Shown here piece by piece: positions 24,240 to 38,139 of a DNA stretch of 64,000 nucleotides. Within the stretch, counting starts at the first letter, position 1; the number at the start of each line of letters is the position of its first letter. The notes beneath the pieces are model-generated. The model was given only the letters and a program-made list of their open reading frames with translations, was not told the origin of the DNA and made no database searches. Position numbers and translations under genes: made by a program. The DNA lies in assembly GCA_003255025.1 (NCBI GenBank), contig QANY01013250.1, positions 2,217,023 through 2,281,022 on the forward strand, in the 5' to 3' direction. The DNA is from Datisca glomerata (lineage: Eukaryota; Streptophyta; Magnoliopsida; Cucurbitales; Datiscaceae).

Positions 24240-25060
24240 AGTGTCTTGATCAGGGAGGAGAGATGGGCTTGGCCAAGACCAATCATAGAATCTCAGCTTG
24301 CTCATTTTGGTGTGGACCTCAATATTCTTCCTCAGTTTTCATACAGTAATGATCAGTAAGTTTGGAATATATCTCTTTCCAAACAGAAAAATTCAGCATT
24401 AGAAACACTTATGGATGAGTTGAGCTAGAGTGGTGTGGTTTAAGAAGGCTATTCCTCAAGTATAGTTTTATAATCTGGCTTGCTTGTCATTAGAGATTGT
24501 CCACCAAAATGAAATCCGTAAATCGTAGTAACCTATTGACCCTGTTATGCACTAGTCGGTTTGAGTCTGTTGAACACTTATTTTTGTGGTTGTCTAGTTA
24601 CTCGTGGGTTTTTTAGCAAGTTATTTTTGTAAGTCTGGTTTCTTTTTCAATGCCTCAGCTTCTGCATTGGATCCTTGGCAATACTGTTTTTAAAGGTCTT
24701 GTTTTTTATGTTCTTTGTCTTCTTTCTACATCTTTTGTTACTGTGTATGGCTTGAAAGAAATGGGAGAACTTTTCAAGGTAAAATCAGGGATTCTAACTC
24801 TATTTCTATGTTAACCTCTATGGTTCGCGATAAAATGTGGTATGATAAGTCTGTTATTCTTGATCCAGACAGTGTAACTTTACAAGCAGGTTGGGGTTTA
24901 GTCACTGCTTTTTATTTTTTTTAACAGCTAGTTTATAGTGTGTTTTGTTAGGTGGTAGGCTGGTTTTCCACCTGCTTTTCTAGAATATACCTAAACTATA
25001 ATTTATAGTGTACATAATTTTTTTGTTGATATATATTTACTTGTAACTAAAAAAATTGTA
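24240..25060 (+). pseudogene. LINE (non-LTR retrotransposon) 3' end with zf-RVT domain
   Basis: Translation shows the plant LINE-type zinc-binding RVT domain: FLKYSFIIWLACHRLSTKMK-like sequence (with a stop), then LCTSRFESVEHLFLWLSSYSWVF (split by a frameshift; 24550-24612). A hydrophobic tail follows, and a short open stretch with WLERNGRTFQGK (24745-24780). Several stops. The sequence ends near 25050 in 'cttgtaactaaaaaaatt', a short A-rich end as expected for a LINE. Only the last part of ORF2 is present, consistent with the 5' truncation usual for LINEs. Confidence 0.75.
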
Positions 25061-25608
25061 AAGATTCACAAAAATAATCATGGTCTCACATTATTATACT
25101 CAATTATTTTAGACATTAAAATCATGTTATTTTAATTAACAATGAATTCCATCTCATATAAATTATTTGAGCGAGTAATTATTTTTATATTGAAACACTT
25201 GAACGAATATGTGTATTTTTAAATATATTTTAAACCATAATATTTGTCAAATAAATGTAATATAAATTAATAGTATTCAAGTATTTTAAACAAACTCAGT
25301 ACTCACTCTATAACTTTGACATTAAATTTTAAAAAATAGACAGCTCCACTGCCACTTAGATGAGATGACATACTTCTATAAATTTCATTTCAAGGACTCG
25401 TTAGAACAAACATTAGAACAAACATTAACCATAAAAACAAGACAAACTTGATATATCTTCATGGGTAAATGTTTTACTGTCTAAAATAAGATTTATTAAG
25501 CCCCATAAACAGTCTCCCTACAATGACAACGTAAAACTAACAACATCGTTAACTAGTACTTGAACTAATCAGACGTCTCATCATCAAACCCCCTCCGAAA
25601 ATTTATCG
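25061..25608. other. Intergenic and UGT 3' untranslated region
   Basis: AT-rich; no coding sequence. The UGT transcript probably ends within the first ~150-250 bases left of its stop codon (25609). Confidence 0.4.
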
Positions 25609-27323
25609 TCAGTCATTCACAAGTCGCGTGATAATTTCGTTTATATACTTGTCTGAACTTCCACCCTCATCTACTGCTTCCTTTCCCAATTCTTTCCATT
25701 CTTTAGCATTCTTCTTAATCTCTTCCCCTCTCTCACCTTCCATCACTTCCCTAATGCATCTCTCTATTTCTTCACCACTGGCAATGCCATTCTGGTCCAC
25801 CTTTGGTTGAGCCCCCACTCTCCAAACTTTTTCCACCAGATAAGCATTAGTCATTTGGTCCAAAAACTGTGGGATTCCCACCATTGGCACTCCAAAGCTT
25901 AGAGCCTCAACGGTTGAATTCCAACCACAATGTGTTATAAAGCATCCCACAGCACTGTGAGTCAATACCTCAAGCTGTGGGCACCATGTCACCACTAAAC
26001 CCTTATCTGCGGTCTCTTCCACGAACCCATTTGGGAGATTCATTTCTTCATTAGCCTTCACCACCCACAAGAAGCTTTTGCTGGTTTTCCTCAAAGCAGA
26101 TGCCATTTCCTTCATTTGCTCGGAATTCAAACCTGCAGCACTCCCAAACGAAATATATAACACTGAGCCAGCTTCCTTTGTTCTAAGCCACTCCATGCAT
26201 TTCTCATTATCAGCTTTGTAGAGCTTGAAACCGTAATCTCTGTCATTTTCTAGACGTTTGTCAAGGTAAATGGAAGGAACGGTCGGTCCAATCGTCCTAA
26301 CAGGCCACAGACCAGCCATCCACTTAACAACCTAATTCTTGTAAACAAAAGGTACTTGTGAGAAATTACAGGATGTCTCATGAGAATAAAAGAAGAATAA
26401 CTGATCTGGAAAATTTACCTGAACTTCTAAGGTATATTAGAGTTGGTACTAATTAATGAAATTTGGGGGGGGGGGGGGGGNNNNNNNNNGGATTATGTAT
26501 CAAAATAAAGGAACTCCATGGTGTATCCAAAAACATTTTCAAACAAAGAGTTTATGAATGAATCAGTGAAAGAAGTAATTACAAAATAAGGGGAAAAGGT
26601 AACAGTTGTAACTATCGTCATTTCTAGGATGTGATTTTAACCATTGAACGTCGAAAATAATGAAATCAGGGTCACCTCTTCTTCCAACTTATCAAATGAA
26701 TTGAAAAGAACCCAATCCACTTGATCCATGCCGTTAAATTGGCGTAGTATGTGCCTGATAATAGGAGGATAACGCCCTGTATCTGAAGAACCAAGCGATG
26801 GCAAATTCGGAAGTCCAAGCTCTGGTAACCCAGACAGTGAAAACAAAGGCACTGGTGACTCTTCACCAGAATGGTCCAAATGCATGGGGTAGTAGCTGGC
26901 AATGGCTGTACAAGATTGAGTGAAAAACGCAGCACTATAAATCCCAAACCTCTTTGCTATGGTTAGAGCCCAAGGCAAATTAGCATCATAAACCAGGCAC
27001 TTCACTGGGTAGTCAGAATTCTCTAGTTTTTGAATGAGTTCAGTTAAACCCAGTGAGCCAAGATCTTCAAACTTCTCAATGAAATCCTTGTATCCTCCAG
27101 CTGACCTTAAACCAACTCCAGCAACATCGTCGTATATAGATTCAAGTGTAATAGATTCAGTTCCAGTTTTCATGGACCTGGTTGTAGAAAGCATAGTAGC
27201 CACAGTGATTTTGAGCCCTTTGGAGGTTAAACGTTTGGAAAATTGGAGCATTGGGTTTATGTGGCCTTGACCACTATATGGAAGCACCAAAATATGGGCT
27301 TTGTAAGCTTTCATGTTCTCCAT
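25609..27323 (-). CDS. UDP-glycosyltransferase, UGT74 type (family 1)
   Basis: Two exons: 27323-26676 (216 codons) and 26331-25609 (240 codons plus stop), 456 residues, the usual UGT74 length. The GT-AG intron splits LEEE and VVKW, a plausible family position. The catalytic histidine is H21 (SGQGHINPML) with its partner aspartate near D113 (VYDANLPW). The PSPG sugar-donor box spans about 332-375 (from WCPQLEVLTHSAVGCF to GIPQFLDQ), ending in Gln, which favours UDP-glucose. There is no signal peptide; such enzymes are cytosolic. The start was set at the first ATG; four codons further is another ATG. UGT74 members glucosylate auxin precursors, salicylate, thiohydroximates or, in cucurbits, triterpenoids; the acceptor cannot be told from sequence. 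Confidence 0.93.
26465..26489. other. Poly-G run and N gap in the UGT intron
   Basis: Sixteen G followed by nine N within the 344-bp intron: an unresolved base-call or assembly gap. It does not touch either exon. Confidence 0.95.
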
Positions 27324-29084
27324 CCTCTCCGTCAATGCTTTCTCCTCTACATCATAACCTCAAATTCATCAGAACATATAAAAAGAAAAGTCTGCTAGAG
27401 TACCCCGACTGTCATAACTCAAAGTCTCTACATCATAACCTCAAATGTGATCATTATATCAAGTTTCCCCTTAACTAATAAAACCACAGAAAAAACTGTG
27501 GTTCTCTAAAGTGAAACTCAAATACTAGGCCGGAATGGGGGAAGAGGTTGGAAGGAGATCTTCTGGTATAACGAATTTACATTAAATCCATAAACAGTTC
27601 TGAAAACATAAATAAATGAGAAGTAAATAAGCAGAGAATCCATAAAGATACAAAGAAAGCTCGCAAGCAATGGAATCAAAGGTGCAAAATGAAGGTAACG
27701 AGCGAAATCTAAAACAAAATTAAACAAACAAACAAAAAGGAGAGAATTTTTTTGTTTCTTACAACAATAAATTAACAAAACAGGAAAAAAAAAGGAAAAT
27801 TTTGTAGAAGAGATGATATTATTGTCCAGTGTAGAGTACCTTCACCAAAGGCCTAAGAACAGACGGCTTCGTTCTTCTTGAGTTGAATACTGAATACTGA
27901 ATGCCCTTCTTCTTCTTCCCTATGAAAAACTAATTCGTGGGGAGGCAGTGTAAATAACATGAAATGAAAGGAAAACAGTAATAATAATAATAAAACTGGT
28001 AAAAGAGGGACACGGATTTTGTTGGTTTGACTTCTGGAAATTCATTGTTTTTTTAGTAATTGGGGGGTGGGGTTAGTAATAAATACTGGATTTTTTTAAC
28101 ATCCTCTTGCTTTTTACAAGTGATTTTCAATTTTTATTTTTTTAAGAACAGTGATTTTAAAGTTTTATCTTATCATCCTCTTTTATTTTTCCAATGCATT
28201 GATTATTCTATCTTTTAATGTCCTTTTGTTAGAAATCTTAATTCTTTTGTATTATAAACTCAATCCCCAAATTAGTACCACCAAATTCTACGTTTGCTTT
28301 ACAGAATAAAACACTATTATCTTATGAATACTCCGTAATACATATTCAAATTATAAATTATAAATAATTAACACATCATTTAATTATTAAATTTATTCAT
28401 TTAAAATATTCATCTATTTTACGTAGTTTGATTTGATTGAGTATATTAAAATCAAGAATATCAAACATGAGCTTTATTTGTAAAAAAATGGAAGACATAA
28501 CGAAAATGATAGCTTATGGAACTTTTTAAAATTTTATGTGCTTAATTAGTCATTGTATTTTAGATATGCAAGAATGATAATTTTACAAATTTTACGATTT
28601 AATTTTTTTAAATAACAATTACATTTTTTTCAATTTAATATTCCACTCACTACATGATAATTAGTTAACGAACAGACAATATTTACATCTACTATTTACC
28701 ATAGTCAGTTTTAATAGAATCAGTGTTGACAAATTTCCATAAAATGTACGTGAAGCTTGAAATCGGTCACGTTTTCATTCCTTGCACCACTGTTTAAAAA
28801 TGTTATCCTCATGTGTACGTATTTTAGCAAATCCACAATTGCAGGTGAAACAAACCAAAAGATGTTGAAGCATTTCAAAAAGTTGAGCAATATCACTTTT
28901 GATAAGAAACTTTGCAGAATTTAAGCTAAGTATTAGAATTCCAAAATCAAAGCATTCTTCTTGAAGTTCTAATATATAAGCTTAGTATTAGAATTCCAAA
29001 ATCCATCACAAAACAAGCTAAAGAAAGTAAATACAAAACAGGGGCAAAAGCAACAGCCCCCTCTACTCTAATCTCTCCAGCTAA
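27324..29084. other. UGT upstream region and BRR2A 3' flank
   Basis: No coding sequence. The phrase 'tctacatcataacctcaaat' occurs twice (27346 and 27428), a short direct repeat just upstream of the UGT start. At 28922-29003 an imperfect ~57-base tandem duplication (tattagaattccaaaatc in each half) lies in the likely BRR2A 3' untranslated region. Confidence 0.5.
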
Positions 29085-32000
29085 TCAATCTTCCTTAACA
29101 TCAACCGTAAAGCTATATTCTTGGTCACAACCCATGTATGAATCACACATGAAATAAAGAGTGTATGCTTTCCTTCCAACTTCAGCTGGAGCATCAAAAT
29201 CAAGCTTTACCTTTGACTTCCTTTGTAGAGAGACCCTTTTAATAGCAAGTAACTGGTTGCTTTTCGTATCCCCAACCACAAGCCACCAACCTTCCTCTTT
29301 CGCTTTCGGATATCTTGGTGCATCAACGGGTCCTGCATCTGCCCTTCCCTCAAGATCCCGCTCAAGCAAAACTTGCACTGTGATATTTTCCCCTGCTCTC
29401 ACATTTTCACTCTCTAACACCTCATATGTCATATCGATGTTTGGAAAGCGGTTGCAAAACCGTGCTATATCTAGCAGTTGAGAGTCTGACATCTGAAGTA
29501 GCTCACGCCTTTCGTCATCCTCCATTTCCACCAAATCAAACACTGTTTCTATGCTCTTCCCGGGGTTCTCTTGACATCTCTTGGCCAGCTCTTTTGTAAA
29601 GTGTGGCAACTGTATAAGCATAGAATCACGCTCCCACATTCCTTGTGTTACCATCTGGCTAACTTCCATTGCAAGAAGCGCAAGGCTCAGCCAACCATTG
29701 CTTGAAATAACATCCACCATTGCCTGAAGCAACCGATTTGCAGAAAGAAGTACCTCCCGCTGATCCAATGCCAGGTTCCCACCCATTGACTGCCTTGAGA
29801 AATGGGCCTGAAGCAATGCATTAGCTTTCACATGTGGGTCGGTGCATTTCGGATTTTCAAAAGAAAACCTCTGATGGTTAATCAACCGCCTAACCAAATC
29901 CTCTTCGCTTGGCCGTATTGGGAGCATTGCATACTCAGATGCTGAAGCCAGAATCTCTAGAAGACCTTTCATCTTTGTCTTTGCAGTCAAAGAAGAGCTG
30001 AAACGCTCGATAGTAGTGTAGCTGATGTAATAATACGATGCTATCATACCAAGATTCAATGAAGAGAGGTCCATGTCATCCTCAATAGCCACACATTTGC
30101 TTGCTTCTAAATCACTCAACGTGTTTTCTACAAGCTCTGAAAGATGATCAGAGAGATGCCTATGAGTGGCACCCTGAAGATTATAGTAGTTGGGATTCTG
30201 TGTGAGCCTCCTGTACATAAATGTCCAGGTGAGGTAATCCACAGCATCCTGCTTGTTCTCAATAATCCCAGCAACAACTTCTGCATTTATATTATCGTGC
30301 AGGAAAAGTTGCAAGTGGCTTTCAACAGGGAAAGCTTCATACAAGAACTTTTTGTAGTATTCTTTACGAGGAGCGTGGCAGAGGATGACACACTTTCCAG
30401 AATTGTCTAGCAGAGGTCGACTGGCATGACCCATCATTTGCAAGAGATCAGTAACAGGGTAATCAGTCTGAGCATTTTCCCGCCCATCATAATATTGTGT
30501 ACCCATAACCACCACCAAATGGGCAGAGAGTGGAACTCCCCAACACATCGAACTACTCATGACACACACCTGGATCCACCCTGCTTCAAACAGCTGTGCA
30601 ACAACTTCACGATCCAAATTGAGCAAGCCCTCATGTAAATAGCCTATTCCGTGACGTAAAGTGGCTTTTAACATTTCATCATGAATCTTCTCAATGAAAG
30701 GCTCCATATCTTCTATCGGACGCAACAAAAATGGCAATTTCTCCCCACTATCCGCACTCGAGTATGTCATTAGATCCACAGCGGTGAGCCGGACATGCTT
30801 CCTTGTAGGAACATATACAAGACCAGGCTTCCCATTCTTCGCATGCTGTACAATTGCTGTGTACGTCGGTTTTGTCATTGCTTGCATTCTTGCTTCAAAA
30901 TTAGCTATATCTACCCCCTGAATGTGGATCTCCAGAGGTACAGGACGGACACCAGGAGGGAAGTTAAACAGGCCATGAGAAGTAGCACCGATCCAATCAC
31001 CAAGATCTTTCGCATTTGCAAGAGAAGTTGAGAGAGCCACAATGCGAATCTTGTTGTCAGGAAGGCTTGCAATATATCTCATCCTAGACACAATCACTTC
31101 CACCACAGGACCACCTTGTCCCCCAATCAAATGAAGTTCGTCAATAATGAAAAGACTAACCTGTTGAACATGCTTCCTCTGTTTCCAGCGACGGGATAAA
31201 GCATCCCATTTCTCTGGGGTACTTATAATTATCTGGCCTTTCTCAAGCAGTTTCAAGTCTGTTGCTGTTTCACCTGTTAATTCAACAACACGAATTCCAA
31301 GACCCTTACCAAACTTCTTTTCCCAGTCCCTATATCGCTCTTTGGCGAGAGATTCAATGGGAGCAACATACACGGCACGCATTACACTCTCAGATCCTTT
31401 CTGATGATTCCTCAAAATAGCAAATTCAGCACAAATAGTCTTCCCACTACCAGTTGGTGCTGCAGCTAAGACATTGTCATCTGAGTTATATAACACAGTG
31501 AAGACCTGAGTCTGGACAGGATTAAAATGCTTAAAATCCTGATAAAGAGCTTCATATGATGGATTCCTTAACGCAGTCACAGGCAGAGGCTGCAAGTCCA
31601 ACAGCTCTGTCGGCGGGGGAAACTTTTCTGGGAGAATAAGATGTCTGAAAGAAACTGGTAAAACAGTTTGAGAACCTAGCCATCTATCTGACACCACACG
31701 AATGAAGTACTGAGGGGGAAGTGGCTCATATATTGGCACAGTAAAACTCAAAGTATGGTCTTCATCAATGTATTGCTTCTTCAGCAGAAAGTATTCATGA
31801 TGCAGTATATATTCACCGTCATTATCCTCCACAATTACCCAATATGGCTCTACATAACCATGAATCTTGTCTTCCCATTGGAAATCTGGTGTTATAGTGA
31901 GCTCGATACTCAAAACAGTGCGAGTAATAGGTTGAACATGTGCTGCAAGATTTAGCTTTGGGAATTGGTGAATAAACTTATGAAGTGTTCTTCCCATTTT

Positions 32001-35000
32001 GGGGGCACGTATAAGCTCCCCTAGTTCCTGTGATGAAAGGTCGTAATACCTTTCCCAAGACAAATCCTTCTTTTCCAGTTTCATCAAAATATCATTTGAG
32101 ATTCCGTTGAATTGGCGAAGGGGTGTCTGAACACTCCACATCCTCTTGCTAACCATCTTGCACAAGTTCAAGGCCTTCTCAGCTAGTTGCGCCCATCCTC
32201 GTTTCAAGATGATCTCAAAAAGAGCTCGCATAAGACGCCCTGCACTCTGTCACGACAAGAAAAAAGAAGAACGAATAAAAACATCGTCAAAGCAAACACG
32301 TTAAAAGGAGGGGAAGCCAGAATGGGAGGAAAGAGGTGACAATAGAATCCTAAATCGCAATTGAAAAAGACGAGTATTTTTTTATAGGAGACAAAGAAAC
32401 CTGAGTTATGAAGATCATGTCAGACGTCAATGACAGCCCTTCAAGCTTCAGCTGCGAAATATATGCCTGCAGTAATACATTAATCTTGGCACTAGGCTCT
32501 TCCAAGCTTTCCTTGATGGGGATAGGAACACGATCCAACAACTTTGCCAGTTCCATCTTTTCGTCCTGCCGAACTGTTACGTATTTAAATTCTTCACTAA
32601 GTGAGAACAAACGACATAACTCAATATCCCCCATTGTTGGCTTCAAATGCTCATTGTAGGTAGATATTGTCCCATGAGTTATGTAATAGTAGCTGGCTAT
32701 GCGACCCAGGTCAGTAACTTGGAAATATCCACTTTTCCTATCATATTTCACCAAATTATTTTTGTCCAAGATGGTCGCAGCAGAATGGACCTGCAGAAGG
32801 CATTATAAAAACATAAGGTAAAAATTCAAAGCCGCAATTGTAATGAAGACATCAACTAATATAGCCTAACTAACAGATCTTCACTCATCACTACAAGGAC
32901 GCATACAATTCAAACTACTTTAACATGCTATTCAAATTTAAACAAGGCACTAAAGTAATATGCTCTATACCTTAACTATCACAAAGGTATGAACTAAACT
33001 AACCTATAATGAGAATTACAGATTACTCAGAACGTGGAGTCCAAGTTTATCATTTATCATCTCCAACGGTTCTCTATTGTTCTTTTCAATGATCTAAAGT
33101 GTATAAATGCTCCAGGAGTTTACAAGAAATACAAAAATGCACAAGAGATGCACATTGACAACCATAGTAATATATTGAATAACAAAAGTACTTGTTTTTT
33201 TACTGCAACACTGAAAATTATTAAGAAGTTTGCATTTGCAGCTACTATTTAACAATCTAAATTCCATAGACATGGCTCTTTTCCCAGTCAATAATCACTA
33301 TCTTCCTAATGTAGTTCACCGATCCTTCCTCCTAGAAGAATAACAATAACATTTAGCATAATCAATCTTTTCCCGCATAAGTATCACCAGATAAATGCAA
33401 GCTTATTTTTCGAGATGTTTTCAAGTAAAAAATGACAAAAACTTAAAAGAATAGGAAAGTATAGTATACTTACCAAATCAGCCCTCCTCTCCTCCAATGT
33501 TATATCCCTTGTAAGAATATCAGGTGCTAAACCATAGAGTGTAGGATTCCTTAACATTCGTACATACAAGTAAGTGTATCCAAGCCAGTTACAAGCTTCT
33601 CGAGCATTTTGAACAGTTCCGAGAACAATTTCTGCATTCAATTGGTCAGCCATCTTGGACACAAACTGACTTTCAATAGGAAGTTGTTGGTTCATTAAAG
33701 AAAGATAATATTGTAGTTCACTATGTCCAGTAATAATTATTCCCTCTCCATATGAATCAAATTGAGGCCTTCCTGCACGACCCAACATCTGCATAACATC
33801 CAGCGGACTCAATTCGGTCCAAGCCCCTTTATCTGGATTATAAACTTGAGTTCCTTTGATAATCACAACATGAGCAGGTAAATTAACACCCCAAGCAAGA
33901 GTTGCAGTCGAAACTAAAACTTGTATATGCCCATCGGCAAAGAGTTCCTCAACAAGATTTCGATCAGCCCTTGTCATCCCAGCGTTATGAATAGCAAAGC
34001 CATAGGGGAGAAGATCTTTGAGATCATTGCTCTTGACCAAATCCGTTTGGGAATGAAGAACCTCACGACTTGCGCTATCCTCTCTCAAGAATCTACCTAG
34101 TGTATCATTAGCAAGGGCACTATCTCTTATAGCACGAGCTGTTTTGGATGTTTCTTTCCTTGAATGAACAAAGATAAGAACCTGATGCTTTCCTGCAACA
34201 GCCATCACCTTCTCATAACAAAGATCATTCATCAACTGGAACCTCTGAAGTGGCTTCTTCACCATAATTCCTATGTATTGTTGAGAAAGAGGAACAGGTC
34301 TATAACTATTATCAAAATGGAACAGTCCTTTTTTCAGATCAACACGCAGGAACAATGCCACATCTTCATAATTAGGAAGTGTAGCAGATAAACCCACCAA
34401 GCGAATATGCTCCTTGGTGGTTTCGATCTGCCTAACAGTTCTAGCGACAATACTTTCTAGCACAGGTCCTCTATTATCATGAAGAAGATGGATCTCATCA
34501 ATAATTAGAAGTTTCACAAGCTGGGTATAGGTGCGATCTCCTGATTTTCTTGTAATAATATCCCACTTTTCAGGAGTTGTAACAATAATTTGAGTCTCTT
34601 CAATTTGTTGACGTGTCAATGTCTGGTCTCCACTAAGCTCCCTCACTATTACACCATAGTCCTGCAATCTATTGGACAAGTTGCCAACAACTTCAGCAAC
34701 AAGAGCTTTCATAGGTGCCACATATACAATTTTGTAATCATTATGATTGAATGAGCCATCCGAATTCATGTGCAATGCAATCTGCTGAAGTATAGTGAGG
34801 ACTGCAACATTAGTCTTCCCTGCTCCGGTAGGTGCACATAAAAGAATATTATCTGCTCTAAAGAGTGCAGTCTCATATACTTTGCTCTGCACCCTGTTCA
34901 ACTGGGTCATTCCCTTAAAAGCTGGTTGTGCCCACTCTGGCATGGCAGATACCTTGACAAGTTTCTCATCAGGATCAAATGCTCGAGGCTTCAGTGCTGG

Positions 35001-36425
35001 TACATGAATTTCTTCATAACCCTTGCCTAAGTGTCTGTAAGACCCATCTGGAAGTACACACTTACTGTTTGCCATTAGAAGACTACCTTGCTGAAATGCA
35101 ATACTATCAAGATCAAGCAACTGACACTGACCCTTCAACCAACCACTGTCTGTATCTCTATCCACAGCTCCCCTACGAGATCTCTCCCCATCCCCAGCAC
35201 TCTCATCCTTCAATCGACGTGCCTCTTCTCTAATACTCTTCTCCAAGTTCTTCTGCCTCTCTTTTGCAGTTGCCCTTGTAGCGTGCAACTGCTCCAGAAT
35301 TGTAGCCAGATCTGGACCCATATGCACCATCTCCTCCTCTATTTTCTTCCTCTCTTCTTGATCTTCAGCTCTCGCCAAACGAGTGCACCAAACAATTTTC
35401 AGCCGATTACGAAGCAGGAACTTAATTAGACTAAATTTTTCAAACTGGAGGTGAACCAGAAGCTTGGTCTCTACTTCCCTGTCATCACCTTCAGCAAGTA
35501 TCTTAAGAACCTCTTCTGCAAGCTTCTGGCACTGTTGCGGATCAATTTGTTGCTCGTAAGCTTGAGAGATCTTCCTCTGAAGCCAATATGCATCGATGTC
35601 CTGCACGTTTAAGCTCATTCCCTCATTTTCTTCTTGCATATCATCATCATCAATTCCACCACCCATCTGCATACCCCCAGCACCATTGGCCTCAGCTATG
35701 TCATCGTCATCTTCTTCCTCCTCCTGAACTATATCAAGATCACTCTCTTCTTCCTCTTCCTCATTCTCTTCAAACTCAACTGCAACACCCATAGTATCGT
35801 CAAGAGCATCATCATTGTTGGCTTTAGTAGAGGCATCCGCGTCACCACCATCTTGATAATCTGTGATAAGCCTCCCAATAGAAACCAGTTGGTCAAAAAC
35901 TTGGTTTGCTATTGGGTTCAATAACTTTTCAATTTCTTTTTTCTTGTCGGGGTTCTTCACAGTTTCATTCTTGAGAACAGCCAATATCTCATCGGCAGCA
36001 CCGCTGACTATACTCAGAGGCTGCCCTCCCAATTGTTGTTGAATGACGCTAAGCATAGCCTCATATGCAGCCCTGGTTTCCTTGGTCTTCGGCTGATAAA
36101 CACCTTCCTCAGTAGTAGTTAGTACGCTTTCTTCCTGAAGACGACGCCGCTTGCTTTGCCTGCTGGGAGGAGGATCCACAAGTGGGTCGCGTTCCTTCTT
36201 CTTAGATTTCTTACGCTTATCTTCCAACTCCTGGGACTTCCCAGTGTAAACCCTGTCACCGAAGGCTTTAGGATCAATCTTTCCCCAAAGGGACTCGGGT
36301 TCACCAGTAGGTTCATGAGTGTCCCTTGGACGAGAATCTGTGGTCAAGACAAGGCTCGAGTTGGCTCGGTACTCGTATTGCTTGAAGCGAGCGTGAGCCT
36401 CCGCGCCACCGCCCAGATGCGCCAT
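29085..36425 (-). CDS. BRR2A: BRR2A / DExH12, U5 snRNP 200-kDa RNA helicase
   Basis: Three exons: 36425-33474 (984 codons), 32790-32401 (130) and 32246-29085 (1053 plus stop); both introns are GT-AG in phase 0. The product is 2167 residues, essentially the expected BRR2 length. After an acidic linker (about 218-245) come two Ski2-like cassettes. The first has APTGAGKT (531-538), DEIH (643-646), SAT (680-682) and QMLGRAGRP (879-887). The second has APTGSGKT (1377-1384) and DELH (1483-1486), but LSTS in place of SAT and QMMGHASRP in place of the arginine-finger motif. That matches the known situation where the second cassette is regulatory. Each cassette is followed by a Sec63-type unit. BRR2 unwinds U4/U6 during spliceosome activation and acts in the nucleus. 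Plants have BRR2A/B/C paralogues; length and sequence favour BRR2A, the essential one, but C or B is possible. Confidence 0.95.
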
Positions 36426-38139
36426 AGCAAGAGCTAAAATAGAATTAAGAAACCCTAAACGAAAATGAAAAAGACAACTTCAGGGTTTAAGTACAAAATG
36501 CGTAAGATTGCGAAATAGAAATCGATATAAATCCTAACTTGATTTTAAAGGTAAAACCGATAGGTTTAGAGCTTCAGACTTGTTTACTTATAACCAGGAG
36601 CAAAGGCAACCATTTCATTTATACACAAAACTATGGAAATCACAACTTACACCACTGCTACCTACTCGCACAGCTCGCAGTTCCGGTTCCGGTTCCGGTT
36701 CTCGGGGGAAATAGAAGCTTAAGAGCTTCAAGAATCGCGCTTCAGACACTGCCTAAGCCGGCGATATATATTATAAACCGACAACTCTTTTCACAGCAAT
36801 TTCTCTATATCTTTTCTTATTTTCATTATATAATTTTAGCTAAATATCCTTGCTATGCAAGCAATTGTATATGTTCGTTTTCATTGATAAATAATAATAT
36901 TCGTTAATTTCCCTCCAAAAGAAATGGATAACATATGCGTGAAATTTATATGGTACCAAATATTTAGTACTGTTACTAAAAAATGAATAGAATAATTATT
37001 TTATTTTCTCAAAATATGAATAAAGTATTGTATTTATATGTACGTAAAAGTGTTGTATTATACCGTATTGAATTTCTTAGATAAAGTGGTTGGAGATAGG
37101 ACGAGATCTTTACTGAAGAGTCTTTGCACCCGAAATACAACTAATGAAGATTCAGAAGAATGGGTCTGGGCAAATTGGTGATATTGTTCCTCTACAAATC
37201 ATAATCGATGAATTGATCGGAGTAACCAACCAAAGTTAGCTTCGATCATTATATATTGAACAGAAGCAAACTTCCTGGACGATTTTTCCTTTATATTTGG
37301 GGGGTTCAGTCTTTATTTAAGAGAAGACTGAACTTTGGATTCTGTCCAGAATTTCAGCCAATTCTGAATTGAACTGCCCACATATATAGTGTTTTATTTC
37401 CAACCCTACCATCTCCTCAAAGTCAACCCCACCCAACAAAACCCCTCTTATCATGTACGAGTTCACTTTCTAGTGAAACACTCTCGCAAATATCTCTCTC
37501 TATCAAGCTTCTGTCTCTCGAAGCTCTCTGTCTCTCAAAGCTCTTTATTTCTCACAGATCTCTCTCTCACGAAACTTCTCTGACATTTTTGACTCTCCCT
37601 CGCGTCAAATCTGAGACGATCTCAAAACTTCTCATATCTGAGATGTTCTTGAAGCTTCTCAGATCTGTTTCTTTGTCCTTGTTCAAATCTGGTTGTTTTG
37701 GTAATGAAGGTTGAAGTGTTTCAGATTTGAGACGTTCTCGAAGCTTCTCAGATATGTTTCTTTGTCTTTGTTCAAATTTGGTTGTTCTGGTAATGGAGTT
37801 GGAAACAGATCTGGTTATTTTGGTAATGGAGTTGGAAGCAGTCGAGCAAATCTGGTTGTTTTGGTAATGTTTCTTTGTCTTCATCGTTATCTTCAAAGCA
37901 AGTAGAGAAAGCAAACATACCTGGCGGCTTCTATTGGCTATAGTTCATGGACTTCTCTATATAATTCATTACTTTTGGACCCTCTTTACCCTATAAATTA
38001 ATTTTTTTTCCATAATCATGAGATTGTGAAAAAAACATATGGCAATTCGTCTTGCTATGGTATTTCGAGGGAAATTTGTATCTACAAGTGGCAAGTTACA
38101 ATTTGGTTAAATTTCGTTGAGCAAGTGGAAGATGTATGT
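36426..38139. other. BRR2A upstream region and non-coding sequence
   Basis: Contains the BRR2A promoter/leader (36426-~36700, with 'ttccgg' repeats at 36681-36700) and AT-rich spacer. At 37380-37580 there is a CT-rich stretch resembling a plant 5' leader, but no convincing reading frame follows. Confidence 0.4.
37605..37830. repeat. ~110-bp tandem duplication
   Basis: Two copies share 'gaagcttctcagat', 'tgtttctttgtc', 'ttgttcaaat' and 'ggttgtt(t/c)tggtaatg'. A partial third copy of the last block follows at 37810-37870. Confidence 0.85.

Noticed and set aside
26637..26675. Extension of UGT exon 1 frame (VTLISLF...)
   Set aside because: A GT donor at 26675 joins LEEE to VVKW of exon 2, restoring a normal UGT.
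33384..33473. Extension of the first BRR2A exon frame by 29 codons
   Set aside because: Follows a clear GTAAGT donor at 33473; the homologous protein continues in the next exon.
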